Positions 13,016 through 22,691 of a DNA stretch of 38,010 nt are shown piece by piece. The notes beneath the pieces were generated by a model. That model was not told the DNA's origin. It did no database searches and was given only the letters and a program-made list of their open reading frames with translations. The DNA is taken from IMG/VR virus record IMGVR_UViG_3300022602_000230, positions 1 through 38,010 of that record; one strand, 5' to 3'. Source of the stretch: a virus. The number at the start of each line of letters is the position of its first letter. The first letter of the stretch is position 1. The position numbers and the translations under genes are program-made.

Positions 13016-15127
13016 ATGAAAACAATATTAAAATTAATCGCACTAATTATGCTCACTTTAACGTTAACAAACGTTTCAAAAGCACAAGCAATAGTTAGCA
13101 CAAATAATGGTAGCCCAATTATTACAGTGGTGAGTGTACCTCGCATTGTAAACACAACCGATAATTTTGGCGACATGATTGTTACCACTTATACTGACAC
13201 GGTAACAACCACGACACCTACTATCATTACCACATATAATAATAACACAGCTGTGACTACTAATGGGACGCCAGTTGTGACTACTAACCTTGCTACAGTA
13301 CCAACTACGGTAGCTACAACAGCAAATGTTGCAACAGTTATTACATCAAACGGTGCACCAATTGTTACGTTGACTAATTCATACGTTCCAGTTACAACAA
13401 CTAGTGGTACATCTACTATTGTTACAACCAATCTGAACGTACTAACAACATCTACTACACCTATTGCAACTACAACAACAGTTGTCCCAGTTACGACCGT
13501 GAATGATGGAAGTGGTAATTTAATTAGCATATCAAATGGTACAGCTACCTCTAACACAGCTATATCATACGCAATCACAACAACTAATAGTTCTTCTGTT
13601 TATACTGTAGCTACTACAGCTAATCAGTCAACTTCAGTTACTAAGAACGGTACGCCGGTAGTTGGCGCTACTATTGCTTATTCAACAGCTAATAGCGTTG
13701 ATGCAAGCAACAATCCAGTAGTTAAGACTTATAAGTTAACAACAACTACAACTACTACTCCAGTGGATACAGCTACAACAGTTACACCAGTTACAGTTAC
13801 TAAAGACGGTAACGGTAATTTAATTAGCACATACTACGGTGCACCAACTACAACAGATAATGTAGCTAACAATGCAGTTGTCACAACAGCTAATGCTTTA
13901 TATAGTACGGCTACAACAACTCAAAATGTTGCTAACCAAACTGTATATGGTAATCCAACGACTACATATGCAAATGTAAATGGCACAGCAACATCAACGG
14001 TAGCTTATTCACAAGCTAAAGCAAAATCAGCTGACGCTAAAGTATTAAATGTTGCTAAGACAACTACAGTCACTACTGTTACACCAGTAACAACTACTGC
14101 TACGACAGTTACACCAGTAACTAATGTAACAACTAACACAGCTGTTACAACTACTGTATATGCTGATGGTACTACACCAACATTATTAACATACAGTGCC
14201 CCAACAGTTACGGAAAATACTTCTGTATCAACTGCTAAAGTAGTTACAAACTCAACACAAACTGCAGTTACAAACTCTGTAGCTAACTTTGGTACACGTA
14301 TTGATCAGGTATCATTCCTACAAGATCAGAACAAACGTCTAAACAAACAGTTAGATTCAGATGCATTTGATCGTAATAAGTTGGTTGAAGCAACTGAAGT
14401 TTATTCAGCTACAAGCTATCTAACAGCAGATTATGGACGTACAAATGTTTCTGACACTTATACGTTTACAAATCAGCGTTACGGGTTTGGGTTTGAAGAG
14501 TTTATTGGTGCTAATGACTTAATTGGTATTCAATACGACTATGTTACAGGCAACTTGAAGAGCGATACTAACGAAGCAAGTGGAAGCTTAGTAAAACATC
14601 ATATAGGTTTATTCAACTTAGTAAAGTTATCTGACTTAGTTGTAAAGACCGATTTAGGTTATGCTTATGATAAGTATACAAACGCTCATACATTAAACAC
14701 TCTTAATTATTCTAATACTGGTAACACAAAAGGTAATGATTATTGGGCTAATGTAAGAGTATATTCACCTAAAGCTTATGGTTTTAGAGCTTATGTTAAT
14801 GGCCGCTATGAAGGCGATAAGTTAACAGGCTTTACTGAAGACGGCTCAGCTTATACAGCTCAAGTATTCTCGGATACAACAACATCAAAGTTTACAGCAG
14901 CTGGCGGGTTACGTTTTGATGCTAATGCTACAGACTATCTTCGCTTAATTGCTGAAGGTGGTTATAATAGTGATAAGTTAATTGACTATAAAGCAGGCTT
15001 TGTTTTTGAACCTAATAAACAAATTAGCGTTTCATTGCAAGGTTTACAACAACGTTATGCACAACCTGCAGTTAATGGGCAAGCAATTAATAGTAAAGTA
15101 TCACTTCAAGGCGATATTAAGTTCTAA
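13016..15127 (+). CDS. Autotransporter-like outer-membrane protein with Thr-rich passenger
   Basis: The 703-residue protein has a clear signal peptide (about residues 1-25, ending SKAQA). A passenger of about 400 residues follows, dominated by Thr, Val, Asn and Ala, with recurring units such as GNGNLISTYYGAPTT and TTVTPVT. A short coiled-coil-like linker (near 427-450) leads to about 240 C-terminal residues of alternating amphipathic beta strands ending in D-I-K-F. The terminal Phe is the classic outer-membrane barrel signal. This is type V secretion layout: barrel in the outer membrane, passenger at the surface. A phage gene of this kind probably alters the infected cell's surface, for example by masking receptors or promoting adhesion; that role is inference. 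It has its own late promoter and terminator. Confidence 0.75.
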   Translation: MKTILKLIALIMLTLTLTNVSKAQAIVSTNNGSPIITVVSVPRIVNTTDNFGDMIVTTYTDTVTTTTPTIITTYNNNTAVTTNGTPVVTTNLATVPTTVATTANVATVITSNGAPIVTLTNSYVPVTTTSGTSTIVTTNLNVLTTSTTPIATTTTVVPVTTVNDGSGNLISISNGTATSNTAISYAITTTNSSSVYTVATTANQSTSVTKNGTPVVGATIAYSTANSVDASNNPVVKTYKLTTTTTTTPVDTATTVTPVTVTKDGNGNLISTYYGAPTTTDNVANNAVVTTANALYSTATTTQNVANQTVYGNPTTTYANVNGTATSTVAYSQAKAKSADAKVLNVAKTTTVTTVTPVTTTATTVTPVTNVTTNTAVTTTVYADGTTPTLLTYSAPTVTENTSVSTAKVVTNSTQTAVTNSVANFGTRIDQVSFLQDQNKRLNKQLDSDAFDRNKLVEATEVYSATSYLTADYGRTNVSDTYTFTNQRYGFGFEEFIGANDLIGIQYDYVTGNLKSDTNEASGSLVKHHIGLFNLVKLSDLVVKTDLGYAYDKYTNAHTLNTLNYSNTGNTKGNDYWANVRVYSPKAYGFRAYVNGRYEGDKLTGFTEDGSAYTAQVFSDTTTSKFTAAGGLRFDANATDYLRLIAEGGYNSDKLIDYKAGFVFEPNKQISVSLQGLQQRYAQPAVNGQAINSKVSLQGDIKF

Positions 15128-15147
15128 TACAACTACATATACAAAAC

Positions 15148-15175
15148 AAAGGCTCCAGAAATGGAGCCTTTTTTT
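15148..15175 (+). terminator. Rho-independent terminator after the autotransporter-like gene
   Basis: Stem AAAGGCTCC with GGAGCCTTT, a 6-base loop, then a run of T. It abuts the stop of the convergent minus-strand gene. Confidence 0.85.
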
Positions 15176-15401
15176 ATTCTTCTACTTCATCTAACTCATC
15201 TACATCATCCAGGATAGAGCTTTCATTTTCATATAACTCTAAAAACTCTTCTGCAGTTTCAGCTAATTTTTTTAAATTATGTTGATCAATATCATTCATA
15301 TCAACAATACCATATACTGATAAAGCTTCAATAACATCCAAAAGATTCTGGTTTGTTTTTTTAATATCACACTCTAATGTAATTGTTTTCTTTTTAGCCA
15401 T
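15174..15401 (-). CDS. Small acidic hypothetical protein
   Basis: A 75-residue protein with a basic start (MAKKKTITLECDIKKTN), a helical middle and a very acidic tail (DDVDELDEVEE). No family recognised. A late element, CATAAATA, lies 7 bases before the ATG. It is the last gene of the minus-strand island and ends at the convergent terminator. Confidence 0.7.
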   Translation of the reverse strand: MAKKKTITLECDIKKTNQNLLDVIEALSVYGIVDMNDIDQHNLKKLAETAEEFLELYENESSILDDVDELDEVEE

Positions 15402-15407
15402 TGTAAT

Positions 15408-15659
15408 TTATTTATGAAATTTCTTATGTAAAAATACACCTAACATTGCTCCTAAAGCACCGCCTATAATGTAACATAAACTTTGCGCTAATGTATCTAC
15501 TTTAGGTATAGTTTTTAAAATAAAAAGATTAAGAGAGCCTATTAAGCAAGAGGTTAAAAACAAATGAAAGTAAGAAGCCTTAACTGCATTACGGTACTGT
15601 GAGTTTACCAACGCAGAGATGCTCATTGTGACTAAAAATATTAATATGTTTATTAGCAT
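15408..15659 (-). CDS. Small membrane protein, three hydrophobic segments
   Basis: The 83-residue protein has hydrophobic helices near 1-18, 29-47 and 57-76 with a basic C-terminus (HKKFHK). This resembles small flippase- or transporter-like membrane proteins, but no family is firm. It overlaps the end of the glycosyltransferase gene upstream by 7 bases, so it may belong to the surface-sugar operon. A holin role is the alternative. Confidence 0.65.
   Translation of the reverse strand: MLINILIFLVTMSISALVNSQYRNAVKASYFHLFLTSCLIGSLNLFILKTIPKVDTLAQSLCYIIGGALGAMLGVFLHKKFHK
15409..15416 (-). promoter_or_regulatory. Late promoter CATAAATA for the gene at 15401
   Basis: Seven bases before ATG 15401, inside the end of the membrane-protein gene. 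Confidence 0.65.
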
Positions 15660-17350
15660 TCTTTTCTTATTTCTTTTGAATAATGATACACTCTATCATG
15701 ATTAACTAATGATGCCATTAGTACTGCAGATCTCATTCTACCTTTAGTAGTTAATTGATAACAATGACTCATTATAGTTTGTTCAAACGGCATTGCATAA
15801 GATGTCTCTAAAAATATCTTATAGTTACCTGCTCTAGTCATAACACTAGGCCAGTTAGAGTAATATACTTCACCAATAAGATAACTTAGACCGTCTATGC
15901 ACCCAGACTTATTCCATTTCATTCTACAGGTACCATCAGCAAAGTATTTGTCTCTAATTTCTTGCGGCACATTATGCCAAGCCCATTGCTTGTGATGGTC
16001 ACCAAAGAACTCTGAAAATGATATCTTAATAAAGTCTAGATTCTCTTCTTCAACTATCTTTATGCACTTACCTAACCAATCATTAACGTGCATGTTTAAA
16101 CCATTTCTACATAGTTTATTCTCTTTCTCCATTAACATATCATCTTCAAACCATACAATGTACTTTGCATTACTAGCATCAAAGTGTTTAGCAGCCCATT
16201 GTCTAGCTCCGCATATGCCCATATTACCTTCTTTAACTTGAGTAAAGTCATATGCTGCACATATCTCATTATAATCTTCTGTAGTAGAGTCATCAGTGCT
16301 ATTGTTAATTAAAAACTTATTTGTTTTGGTAAACAGTTCTGGATTGTAGTCAGTTATAGTCTGCAGTAATAGTTTAAGCTGAGGAGGTGAGTTAAAAGTT
16401 ACAATATATAAATTAACCCCTTCACCTTGTTCATTCATTAATACTTCTTCTGCAGTTTGTATATACTCTATCTCTTTACCTGTCTTGTATATAATAGTAT
16501 CCTGTAAATCTAATGACTTATATGACTTTAGCAATTCAAAGAAAGGCCATATCAAACCATTACCTTCAATTTCAAATCTTTCAATTAAGTCTGGTTTTGT
16601 ATAGCTTAATATAGTAAACAAGCATTCATCAGCACCCATATAGCCTGCTTCTAAAGTACTTCTAAGCACGCTATAGTAAGCATCATTCATTTTATTGATG
16701 AGTTCTTTTTTACCTCCCCAAAACCCACCTCTAGATATTTTATCTACATAATTAACTCCGCAATACTCTGCCATCTTCTTTCTTTCAAACCCATGTATCT
16801 CATCATTAGAGGTATATGGGTAGTTAATGGTAACAAGCTTTTTAGTCGATCTACTATAATTAGCTAGATTACTTAATACCCTATCATTTAAAAAATAACC
16901 TTTACCTACCGTATTAGTAATGCCACCATCTAACCAATAAAAGTACTTAGAGTTAAAAGGGTTAAAGATGGTAGAGTCATTTACCATAAACATCTTACAC
17001 ATCATCATTGGGTTGTAATACTCTAAAGCTGCTTGAGGAGATTCTTTCAACCAACCTGCCGAGTTATACCATTCAGGATTATTTCTAATAGCTTGTACTT
17101 CTTTAAAAAACGGAAACCAAGTTTCAAAATCTTTTAACTCTTTAAAGTAAATTCTAGTAGGCTTATCACCTCTTACTTGCTTTACTTCTTCTTCTAGCTC
17201 TCTAGGTATCCATATACACATAGGTATATCTGTCTGAAGTAACTCAAAGAACTTTTCTTTATAATAGCTAAAATCTCTTTTAGCCCATCCTTGTAAGTTA
17301 CCTCTACCTAAATCCCACAAGCCGGTGACTATTGTAACATCATTATTCAC
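15653..17350 (-). CDS. Two-domain glycosyltransferase (HtrL/YibB-like plus GT2-like)
   Basis: The 565-residue protein starts at GTG 17350. The N-terminal half (TIVTGLWDLGRGNLQGW..., KYFYWLDGGI near 135-145) resembles the HtrL/YibB family, a GT-A-like group often found in polysaccharide clusters. From about residue 310, VNLYIVTFNSPPQLKLLLQT..., FLINNSTDDS and IVWFEDDM follow the GT2 pattern, with EDD as the metal-binding DxD equivalent. The gene overlaps the upstream transferase by 8 bases and the downstream membrane protein by 7. The two catalytic domains probably add successive sugars; substrates are unknown. Confidence 0.75.
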   Translation of the reverse strand: MNNDVTIVTGLWDLGRGNLQGWAKRDFSYYKEKFFELLQTDIPMCIWIPRELEEEVKQVRGDKPTRIYFKELKDFETWFPFFKEVQAIRNNPEWYNSAGWLKESPQAALEYYNPMMMCKMFMVNDSTIFNPFNSKYFYWLDGGITNTVGKGYFLNDRVLSNLANYSRSTKKLVTINYPYTSNDEIHGFERKKMAEYCGVNYVDKISRGGFWGGKKELINKMNDAYYSVLRSTLEAGYMGADECLFTILSYTKPDLIERFEIEGNGLIWPFFELLKSYKSLDLQDTIIYKTGKEIEYIQTAEEVLMNEQGEGVNLYIVTFNSPPQLKLLLQTITDYNPELFTKTNKFLINNSTDDSTTEDYNEICAAYDFTQVKEGNMGICGARQWAAKHFDASNAKYIVWFEDDMLMEKENKLCRNGLNMHVNDWLGKCIKIVEEENLDFIKISFSEFFGDHHKQWAWHNVPQEIRDKYFADGTCRMKWNKSGCIDGLSYLIGEVYYSNWPSVMTRAGNYKIFLETSYAMPFEQTIMSHCYQLTTKGRMRSAVLMASLVNHDRVYHYSKEIRKEC

Positions 17351-18104
17351 ACGTTATTTTATACAACTTCTCTGAAGTATCCATATCAGCTTTTGTATTA
17401 TGAATCAATTTAAAGTTGTTTTTATAATCTAATAATGTATTACTGAAATCTATATTAGTTAAAAATGCAGGAGTTGCATAATTCATACTACTAGATAATC
17501 TATTTTCACTTAAATTATTATCGTATATATACTTAACCAACAGTACCTCTTCTGGGTACTTGCAAAAGAAGCCTACAGGCACGTGAATATGTTCTCTGTA
17601 CTTAGGCCAATAATTGCTAACAAATAACAGCAAATCTTTAATGACTGGAATAGGTCCGCCGTAAAAGTTACCCATAGTATGTTTAGCCTGTTTATTATCT
17701 ATAGTAATAATGTCTGACCACTCTCTTAACCCGTCACATGTATACAAATTGTCCCAATAATGGCTCAATATGCATAATTTGTTTACTAATAAATCGTTAT
17801 CAGTAACATCATTAATGAACATCTGATCAGCATCACTAACAAATACATAATCATATTTGTCTAGGTTAATATAATTTAAAGCTAATATTTTATATAACTG
17901 GAAATAGTTTATATTACCGTTATACGTATCAAAGTTGTCTATAATAGTATTAGTTGTACCAGGATACTCTACAGGCTTATCACTTACTATAACTATATCA
18001 ACATTATGATTAGTTAAGAATTTCTTCTTAGCAGTGTCAACTAACAGACGTAATTGACTTTGCGGATTATAATTTAAGCATACAACTGTTAGTAAGATAT
18101 TCAT
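17343..18104 (-). CDS. GT6-like glycosyltransferase
   Basis: The 253-residue protein has YDYVFVSDADQMF with DADQ at 91-94, followed by NFYGGPIPVIKDLL and GFFCKYPEEVLLVKYIYDN. This order matches family GT6 (ABO-type alpha-1,3-Gal/GalNAc transferases), in which a DxD binds Mn and UDP-sugar. Phage GT6 members are known in marine T4-like phages. It lacks the membrane anchor of the animal enzymes, as do other microbial members. It overlaps both neighbours. The family call is by motif; the sugar is unknown. Confidence 0.7.
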   Translation of the reverse strand: MNILLTVVCLNYNPQSQLRLLVDTAKKKFLTNHNVDIVIVSDKPVEYPGTTNTIIDNFDTYNGNINYFQLYKILALNYINLDKYDYVFVSDADQMFINDVTDNDLLVNKLCILSHYWDNLYTCDGLREWSDIITIDNKQAKHTMGNFYGGPIPVIKDLLLFVSNYWPKYREHIHVPVGFFCKYPEEVLLVKYIYDNNLSENRLSSSMNYATPAFLTNIDFSNTLLDYKNNFKLIHNTKADMDTSEKLYKITCE

Positions 18105-19072
18105 AAGTTAAACCAAGGAAATTTAATAGGAGTATGTTCAATAGAGTGTAGTGAATACTTTTTATCAGGCTCTTTATCAAAACTATATTCTATAAAGATA
18201 CTCTTTTTAGTCATAAAGATAGGATCACCCTGCATAGTATCATTATTAACTTCTATATCTATATATAGATTATTATTTTTAACTAAATTAGCTCTTATAA
18301 TGTCTGTAACGTCTTTAAATACAGGAGCTGACTTAGCATATCCTTCATCTATTTGTATTTCACTAGCACCATACTTTGCCTCATGCACAGTAATAGTTGA
18401 ACCTTTTAAAACCTTATATTGGTCGTCTTTATAAAACTTTTCTGGATAGTCTGTAAAGTAAAAAATAAAACTTATATGATGGTGCTCATATATAGAAGCT
18501 AAACCTCTTTCGTTTACCCATGCTTCGTATCCCCATCTGCTTGATTTAGTAGGCCGTTCTAAAGTTTTTAGATAACTAGACCTAGCCCACCAGAAATTAC
18601 CCCACCACCAATTCCTAGTACAATTAGTACCAACCATATCAACAGAGTCTAATCTTTGTAAATTTTCATCCCATTTGTCAATGCAGAAATACTCCATCAA
18701 CATACGCCAATCTCTAACTGTTTTGACTTTTAAGTCTGATATTTCTGTACCATCAACACTTACATAATCATTAAAGACTCCTTTAGTATGAAAGTATAAA
18801 ACCTTGCAGTCGTTATATTGACCTAGTTGCCAAACTTTAGTTATTGACTGAAACTCACAATCATTGTCTTTAAAAAACTCAGCCTCAATATTTGGGTACT
18901 TACTTATAATATCTAAGAACTCTTGTTTGTTATTATTCTGATCAATTACTACGCAATAAAGTTTATCTGCTCTTGCTAACAAGCCAGAACTCTCTAAACG
19001 TGCTAATTGTTCTATAACCAACTCTTTCCATTTTTTAACTAGAAAGCAGTGATATACTATAAAAACTTTCAT
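18101..19072 (-). CDS. Glycosyltransferase-like protein
   Basis: The 323-residue protein has an N-terminal Rossmann-like half (MKVFIVYHCFLVKKWKELV...) and a central block KVLYFHTKGVFN, then GNFWWARSSYLKTL and RWGYEAWVNE. These blocks occur in uncharacterised bacterial and phage glycosyltransferases of GT-A type near polysaccharide genes. No classical DxD is obvious, though DSVDMVG is near the expected place. Overlaps of 4 bases on both sides indicate one operon with its neighbours. The sugar is not predictable. Confidence 0.6.
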   Translation of the reverse strand: MKVFIVYHCFLVKKWKELVIEQLARLESSGLLARADKLYCVVIDQNNNKQEFLDIISKYPNIEAEFFKDNDCEFQSITKVWQLGQYNDCKVLYFHTKGVFNDYVSVDGTEISDLKVKTVRDWRMLMEYFCIDKWDENLQRLDSVDMVGTNCTRNWWWGNFWWARSSYLKTLERPTKSSRWGYEAWVNERGLASIYEHHHISFIFYFTDYPEKFYKDDQYKVLKGSTITVHEAKYGASEIQIDEGYAKSAPVFKDVTDIIRANLVKNNNLYIDIEVNNDTMQGDPIFMTKKSIFIEYSFDKEPDKKYSLHSIEHTPIKFPWFNL

Positions 19073-21432
19073 TTCTTATATATAAGACTTGTTTCACTAT
19101 CGCCTGGTCGTATATCAAACAATTGAACCTCTTTAATATTATCTTCTAAGTACTTACACTGCTCAGGTGTTAAATAGTCTGAACGTATTTTACCGGTACT
19201 TACATACTCTGATAACATATCTTTTGTCAATGTCTTATTAGGATCGCCCCATTGAGTAATGCCTCGTTTTAAGTAAGCAGAGGTATGTAAATCTTCTATA
19301 ACATATATGCCGCCAGGTCTTACGCATTCAAACAACATAGCAAAGGTTACTTGTTGGTGGCCAGTTATATGAGAGCCGTCGTCTAAAATAATATCAGCTC
19401 CCATAATTGTAAGCTTGATTGCATTTAAGTCATCAACACTAGCTTGATCACATTTCATTACAGTGCATTTGCCGTAATCTTTACTCAATATATTGCTATC
19501 AACATCTAAACCTATAACTTTACATTTAAAATACTTTTCCCATATTTGAATAGAATTACCTCTATCAACTCCTATTTCAACAATTAATGATGAGTTATCT
19601 TTATAAGGTGCAAATGCTTTATCATATACTCCGTTATAATAATTGTGAGTATGATGCTTATCGGTATTATAAATTGTAGCCAATTTAGCTAGCGTATTAT
19701 ATTCAGGTCCAATATCAATTTTATGTTTAGTAAAATAATATGCATCAATGCCTCTATTTACCACGCCACCGTAACCAAAGGCATGGAATATAAAATTCTG
19801 ATCAGATGGCTCTCTCCAATTTAATTCTCTGTTAGATATGATTTTAATTTTATCTGCTGTATCTGGATTACTATCCATTACTAAACCGAAGCATGTCTGA
19901 TCATGCCATAGACCGTGCTTATAATTTGGAAACTCATTACCTTTCTCCCACCACTTGCGTAGGAAATCTTTTACCCATTGAGTGTTTCTAAATAAAATTA
20001 CACCAGCATTAATCTTACTAGGCCCGTGATCTTCTGTTGCAATTATATCGTAGTTCTTATCAATAAACTCTTCAACATAATATTCTTCATCAGTTACCAC
20101 CGCATCAGCATCCATAAACAATACGTACTCTGGATTAAATTTCTCTAACACACTTAGAATAAAATTAGGTTTATACCAAGTAAATGCTCTACCTTCTGCT
20201 CCTTTGGTAATTACATCTCTATCCTTTTCTACGTAATAGCCATAGCCTTTACCCTTACAGTATTCACTATTCAGTTCATATGTATACTTGCCGTAAGATA
20301 AATTATCAGTCCAGTACTGAGCTATCATTATTATGTCTCTTTTAGTTACCTTTAATAAGGTACCGCTTTCACCTTTTATCACATCTATATCTAAATCAAT
20401 ACTATCTTTAGTATATTCTATATTAACTAAAGTTTTTAAAGTTTCTAAATCAAAGTTATTTTTATAGAAAAGGTAAATATTGCCGCCTTGTTTTACACTA
20501 TTTAAAAAGTTAATGAATGTTTGTTTTTCATTAGCATTATTAAAATCAAACTGTAAGTCGTATAAGAATAATTCCTTAATTGAATTTTTAACAAACGGAC
20601 AAACTGCTCTAGGTTCAAATGCAGAACGCGCTAATTTACCGTAATGTTCCCAATTATTGCTATCTTTATCAAACGCATAGAATATAGGAGTAGCACCAAA
20701 TGTATTATCCCAAGAATTTACTTTCATTGGTGTCATATGATTGTAGTTATAACCAATTATTACTTTACGATCTATTGGTAACTTCTGATAATAATAAGAC
20801 ACTACATCATCTACAAAATACATTCTCTTACCATTAGTATAATGAATAGTGAATAGATTCTCACTTACAATATATTGATAACAGAGTAAGTTAGAGTTAG
20901 CAATTTTATAAGGCTGATTATAAATGAAAGACCAAATAGCCTGATCTTCAATTCCAATCTTAGTATCATTATTATAGTTTATAATATCCTGACATACTTT
21001 CTTAGAGAAGAAAATGCCAGCCCCTCCACCATCACCTCTTAAAACGTCTACATCATTTAACTGCTCATATATCTTATCCATAACATAGGCATTGACATAT
21101 GACCCATCATCTATTCTTAAAATGTAATCGAAATTTTTATTATCTAAACACCATTTAATTGCTTCTTTAAGACGTTCTAACATCTTAGAACCTTGACCAT
21201 CGGTATTATAGTCATAGCTTTCATCAGCAATACAATGTAAAGTCTTATTAGTACCATCAAAACTTTGTGTTTGATTGCTACCGTCAAAGAAAATAACTTC
21301 ATGGCCTAAGCTTTCAATTCTTGGTACCCAAGTTTCAAGACAGGACATCTTACGAGTAAGATCAGCTCTGTCTATCTTTATACCATGCCCATTGTAGCTT
21401 TTACTAGTATAAGCTAGAAATAATATCTTCAT
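19069..21432 (-). CDS. Three-domain glycosyltransferase - glycosyltransferase - methyltransferase fusion
   Basis: The 787-residue protein has three parts. Residues 1-270 resemble GT31-type galactosyltransferases (YILRIDDGSYV, GGGAGIFFSK, GIEDQAIW). Residues 365-560 resemble GT34 (GMA12/MNN10) transferases (VLFMDADAVV, INAGVILFRNTQW, LWHDQTCF, FIFHAFG). Residues 585-787 form a class I methyltransferase of the TylF/cephalosporin-hydroxylase type (LIVEIGVDRGNSIQIW, VIGLDVDSN, DIILDDGSHITGHQ, GGIYVIEDLH). Such a fusion would add two sugars and O-methylate, giving a capped glycan. It sits between single-domain transferases with 4-base overlaps. Domain calls are by motif; acceptor and order of action are inference. 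Confidence 0.75.
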   Translation of the reverse strand: MKILFLAYTSKSYNGHGIKIDRADLTRKMSCLETWVPRIESLGHEVIFFDGSNQTQSFDGTNKTLHCIADESYDYNTDGQGSKMLERLKEAIKWCLDNKNFDYILRIDDGSYVNAYVMDKIYEQLNDVDVLRGDGGGAGIFFSKKVCQDIINYNNDTKIGIEDQAIWSFIYNQPYKIANSNLLCYQYIVSENLFTIHYTNGKRMYFVDDVVSYYYQKLPIDRKVIIGYNYNHMTPMKVNSWDNTFGATPIFYAFDKDSNNWEHYGKLARSAFEPRAVCPFVKNSIKELFLYDLQFDFNNANEKQTFINFLNSVKQGGNIYLFYKNNFDLETLKTLVNIEYTKDSIDLDIDVIKGESGTLLKVTKRDIIMIAQYWTDNLSYGKYTYELNSEYCKGKGYGYYVEKDRDVITKGAEGRAFTWYKPNFILSVLEKFNPEYVLFMDADAVVTDEEYYVEEFIDKNYDIIATEDHGPSKINAGVILFRNTQWVKDFLRKWWEKGNEFPNYKHGLWHDQTCFGLVMDSNPDTADKIKIISNRELNWREPSDQNFIFHAFGYGGVVNRGIDAYYFTKHKIDIGPEYNTLAKLATIYNTDKHHTHNYYNGVYDKAFAPYKDNSSLIVEIGVDRGNSIQIWEKYFKCKVIGLDVDSNILSKDYGKCTVMKCDQASVDDLNAIKLTIMGADIILDDGSHITGHQQVTFAMLFECVRPGGIYVIEDLHTSAYLKRGITQWGDPNKTLTKDMLSEYVSTGKIRSDYLTPEQCKYLEDNIKEVQLFDIRPGDSETSLIYKK

Positions 21433-22661
21433 AAATTACCAGTTATTGGGTCAGCCCAGCCTTTTGCAACACTATGCGGCCATACAATCCAACTTGCTGG
21501 TTTACCTTTATAATGAAATTCTCTCCATATTTTACAATAACCATCTGGGTCATTTAACATTCTATTAATTTCTTCTTTATCTGCATCCTTGCGGTATATA
21601 TCCTTACCATCTTTATCTTTGAATGCTACGCACCAGAAGTCATAATCCTTTTCAGGAACACTGATATAGTTAATGTCAATGCAATGTTTGAAAATACATT
21701 CAATACTGTCTTCAAAGTTTTCTACAGGAGGGTTAGGAGGGTTGAGATAATCTTTAGTATACTTTTGAATACCTCTCAACTTAAATGAAATACCAGCATA
21801 CCTTTCATAATCTTCTAAAGTACGCACAGTACCAAACCCATACGGACCAAAATCAATATCACGCTTTTCACCATCCATTTCAAATAGTTTTCTATTTCTT
21901 ATATGACATGATGTATTGCGTTTATGCCATTCTTTATCATCATCCCATTGCTTTGTTCTACCTTTACGAGTATATTCATGCCAAGCAATTACTTCTGTAG
22001 GGTGGAATAAATCGTAACCGTGCGTAAAACTTCTAGCAGCTAAGCTAATTTCTTCCCCATGGAAATAATAATACGGGTCATAAGGTACTTCCTTATTCCA
22101 TTTACCAATTGTAAAGACAAAATGTGCTGAAAAGAAACGTGCCGGTAATGGTTTAGCGTTATAGCTCTGCCAATCTGGAATTGAAGCAGGTAAAAAGAAC
22201 ACAACACCTTCTGGTGTAAATCTATCAAAATTCATCTTCCAAGGTTCATTAATTCTTTTACCTGGATCATCTGCTGGGTCATAGCTAGGAATGTAAGCAG
22301 TTAGTAATGGCTTTTTATACCCATCTTTCTGCAAATCTTTAATTGACTTGATACATTTTACATCCCAATCCTTTACAAATCTATGATGAGAGTCTAACTG
22401 TAAAATATACTCTTCATCTTTATAAAGCTTTTGTAAATGGTGTCTAGCCCAGCATGCACCCTCACTCTTTGAATAAGGTACATCCATAATTCTAAATCTT
22501 TTATCGTCTGCAAATTCAGCAAGAGTTTCTGTTTCGTCTCTTTGCCAACAAATACCAAATCTTAAATTCTTTGGATACTTTGCGTTTTCAATGCAACTAC
22601 GTATAGTAGGAAGCAGTTCTGGGTCTCTGTAAGAAGCTATCTGGATAAAGATTCTATTCAC
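21429..22661 (-). CDS. GlcNAc-transferase family protein (Skp1 GnT1-like, PF11397 type)
   Basis: The 410-residue protein opens IFIQIASYRDPELLPTIRSCIENA and continues FGICWQRDE, EGACWARHHLQKLY, ILQLDSHHRF and FYYFHGEEISLAAR-like blocks. These match the GlcNAc-transferase family related to the eukaryotic Skp1 transferase, with DSH as the metal site. It starts at GTG 22661 and leads the five-gene surface-sugar operon. A degenerate late-like TATAAAATA lies 4 bases before the GTG. Likely acceptors are host lipopolysaccharide or phage structural proteins. Confidence 0.8.
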   Translation of the reverse strand: MNRIFIQIASYRDPELLPTIRSCIENAKYPKNLRFGICWQRDETETLAEFADDKRFRIMDVPYSKSEGACWARHHLQKLYKDEEYILQLDSHHRFVKDWDVKCIKSIKDLQKDGYKKPLLTAYIPSYDPADDPGKRINEPWKMNFDRFTPEGVVFFLPASIPDWQSYNAKPLPARFFSAHFVFTIGKWNKEVPYDPYYYFHGEEISLAARSFTHGYDLFHPTEVIAWHEYTRKGRTKQWDDDKEWHKRNTSCHIRNRKLFEMDGEKRDIDFGPYGFGTVRTLEDYERYAGISFKLRGIQKYTKDYLNPPNPPVENFEDSIECIFKHCIDINYISVPEKDYDFWCVAFKDKDGKDIYRKDADKEEINRMLNDPDGYCKIWREFHYKGKPASWIVWPHSVAKGWADPITGNL

Positions 22662-22691
22662 ACTATATTTTATAAACTATCTTTTGAATAT

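Noticed and set aside
13189-13578. Long minus-strand frame opposite the Thr-rich passenger
   Set aside because: It is the antisense of a repetitive Thr/Val region, has no promoter element or start signal and translates to low-complexity Val/Thr.
13016-15127. Direct repeats as a possible CRISPR-like array
   Set aside because: The repeats are in-frame protein-coding units of variable sequence without regular spacers; no CRISPR array is visible in the window.
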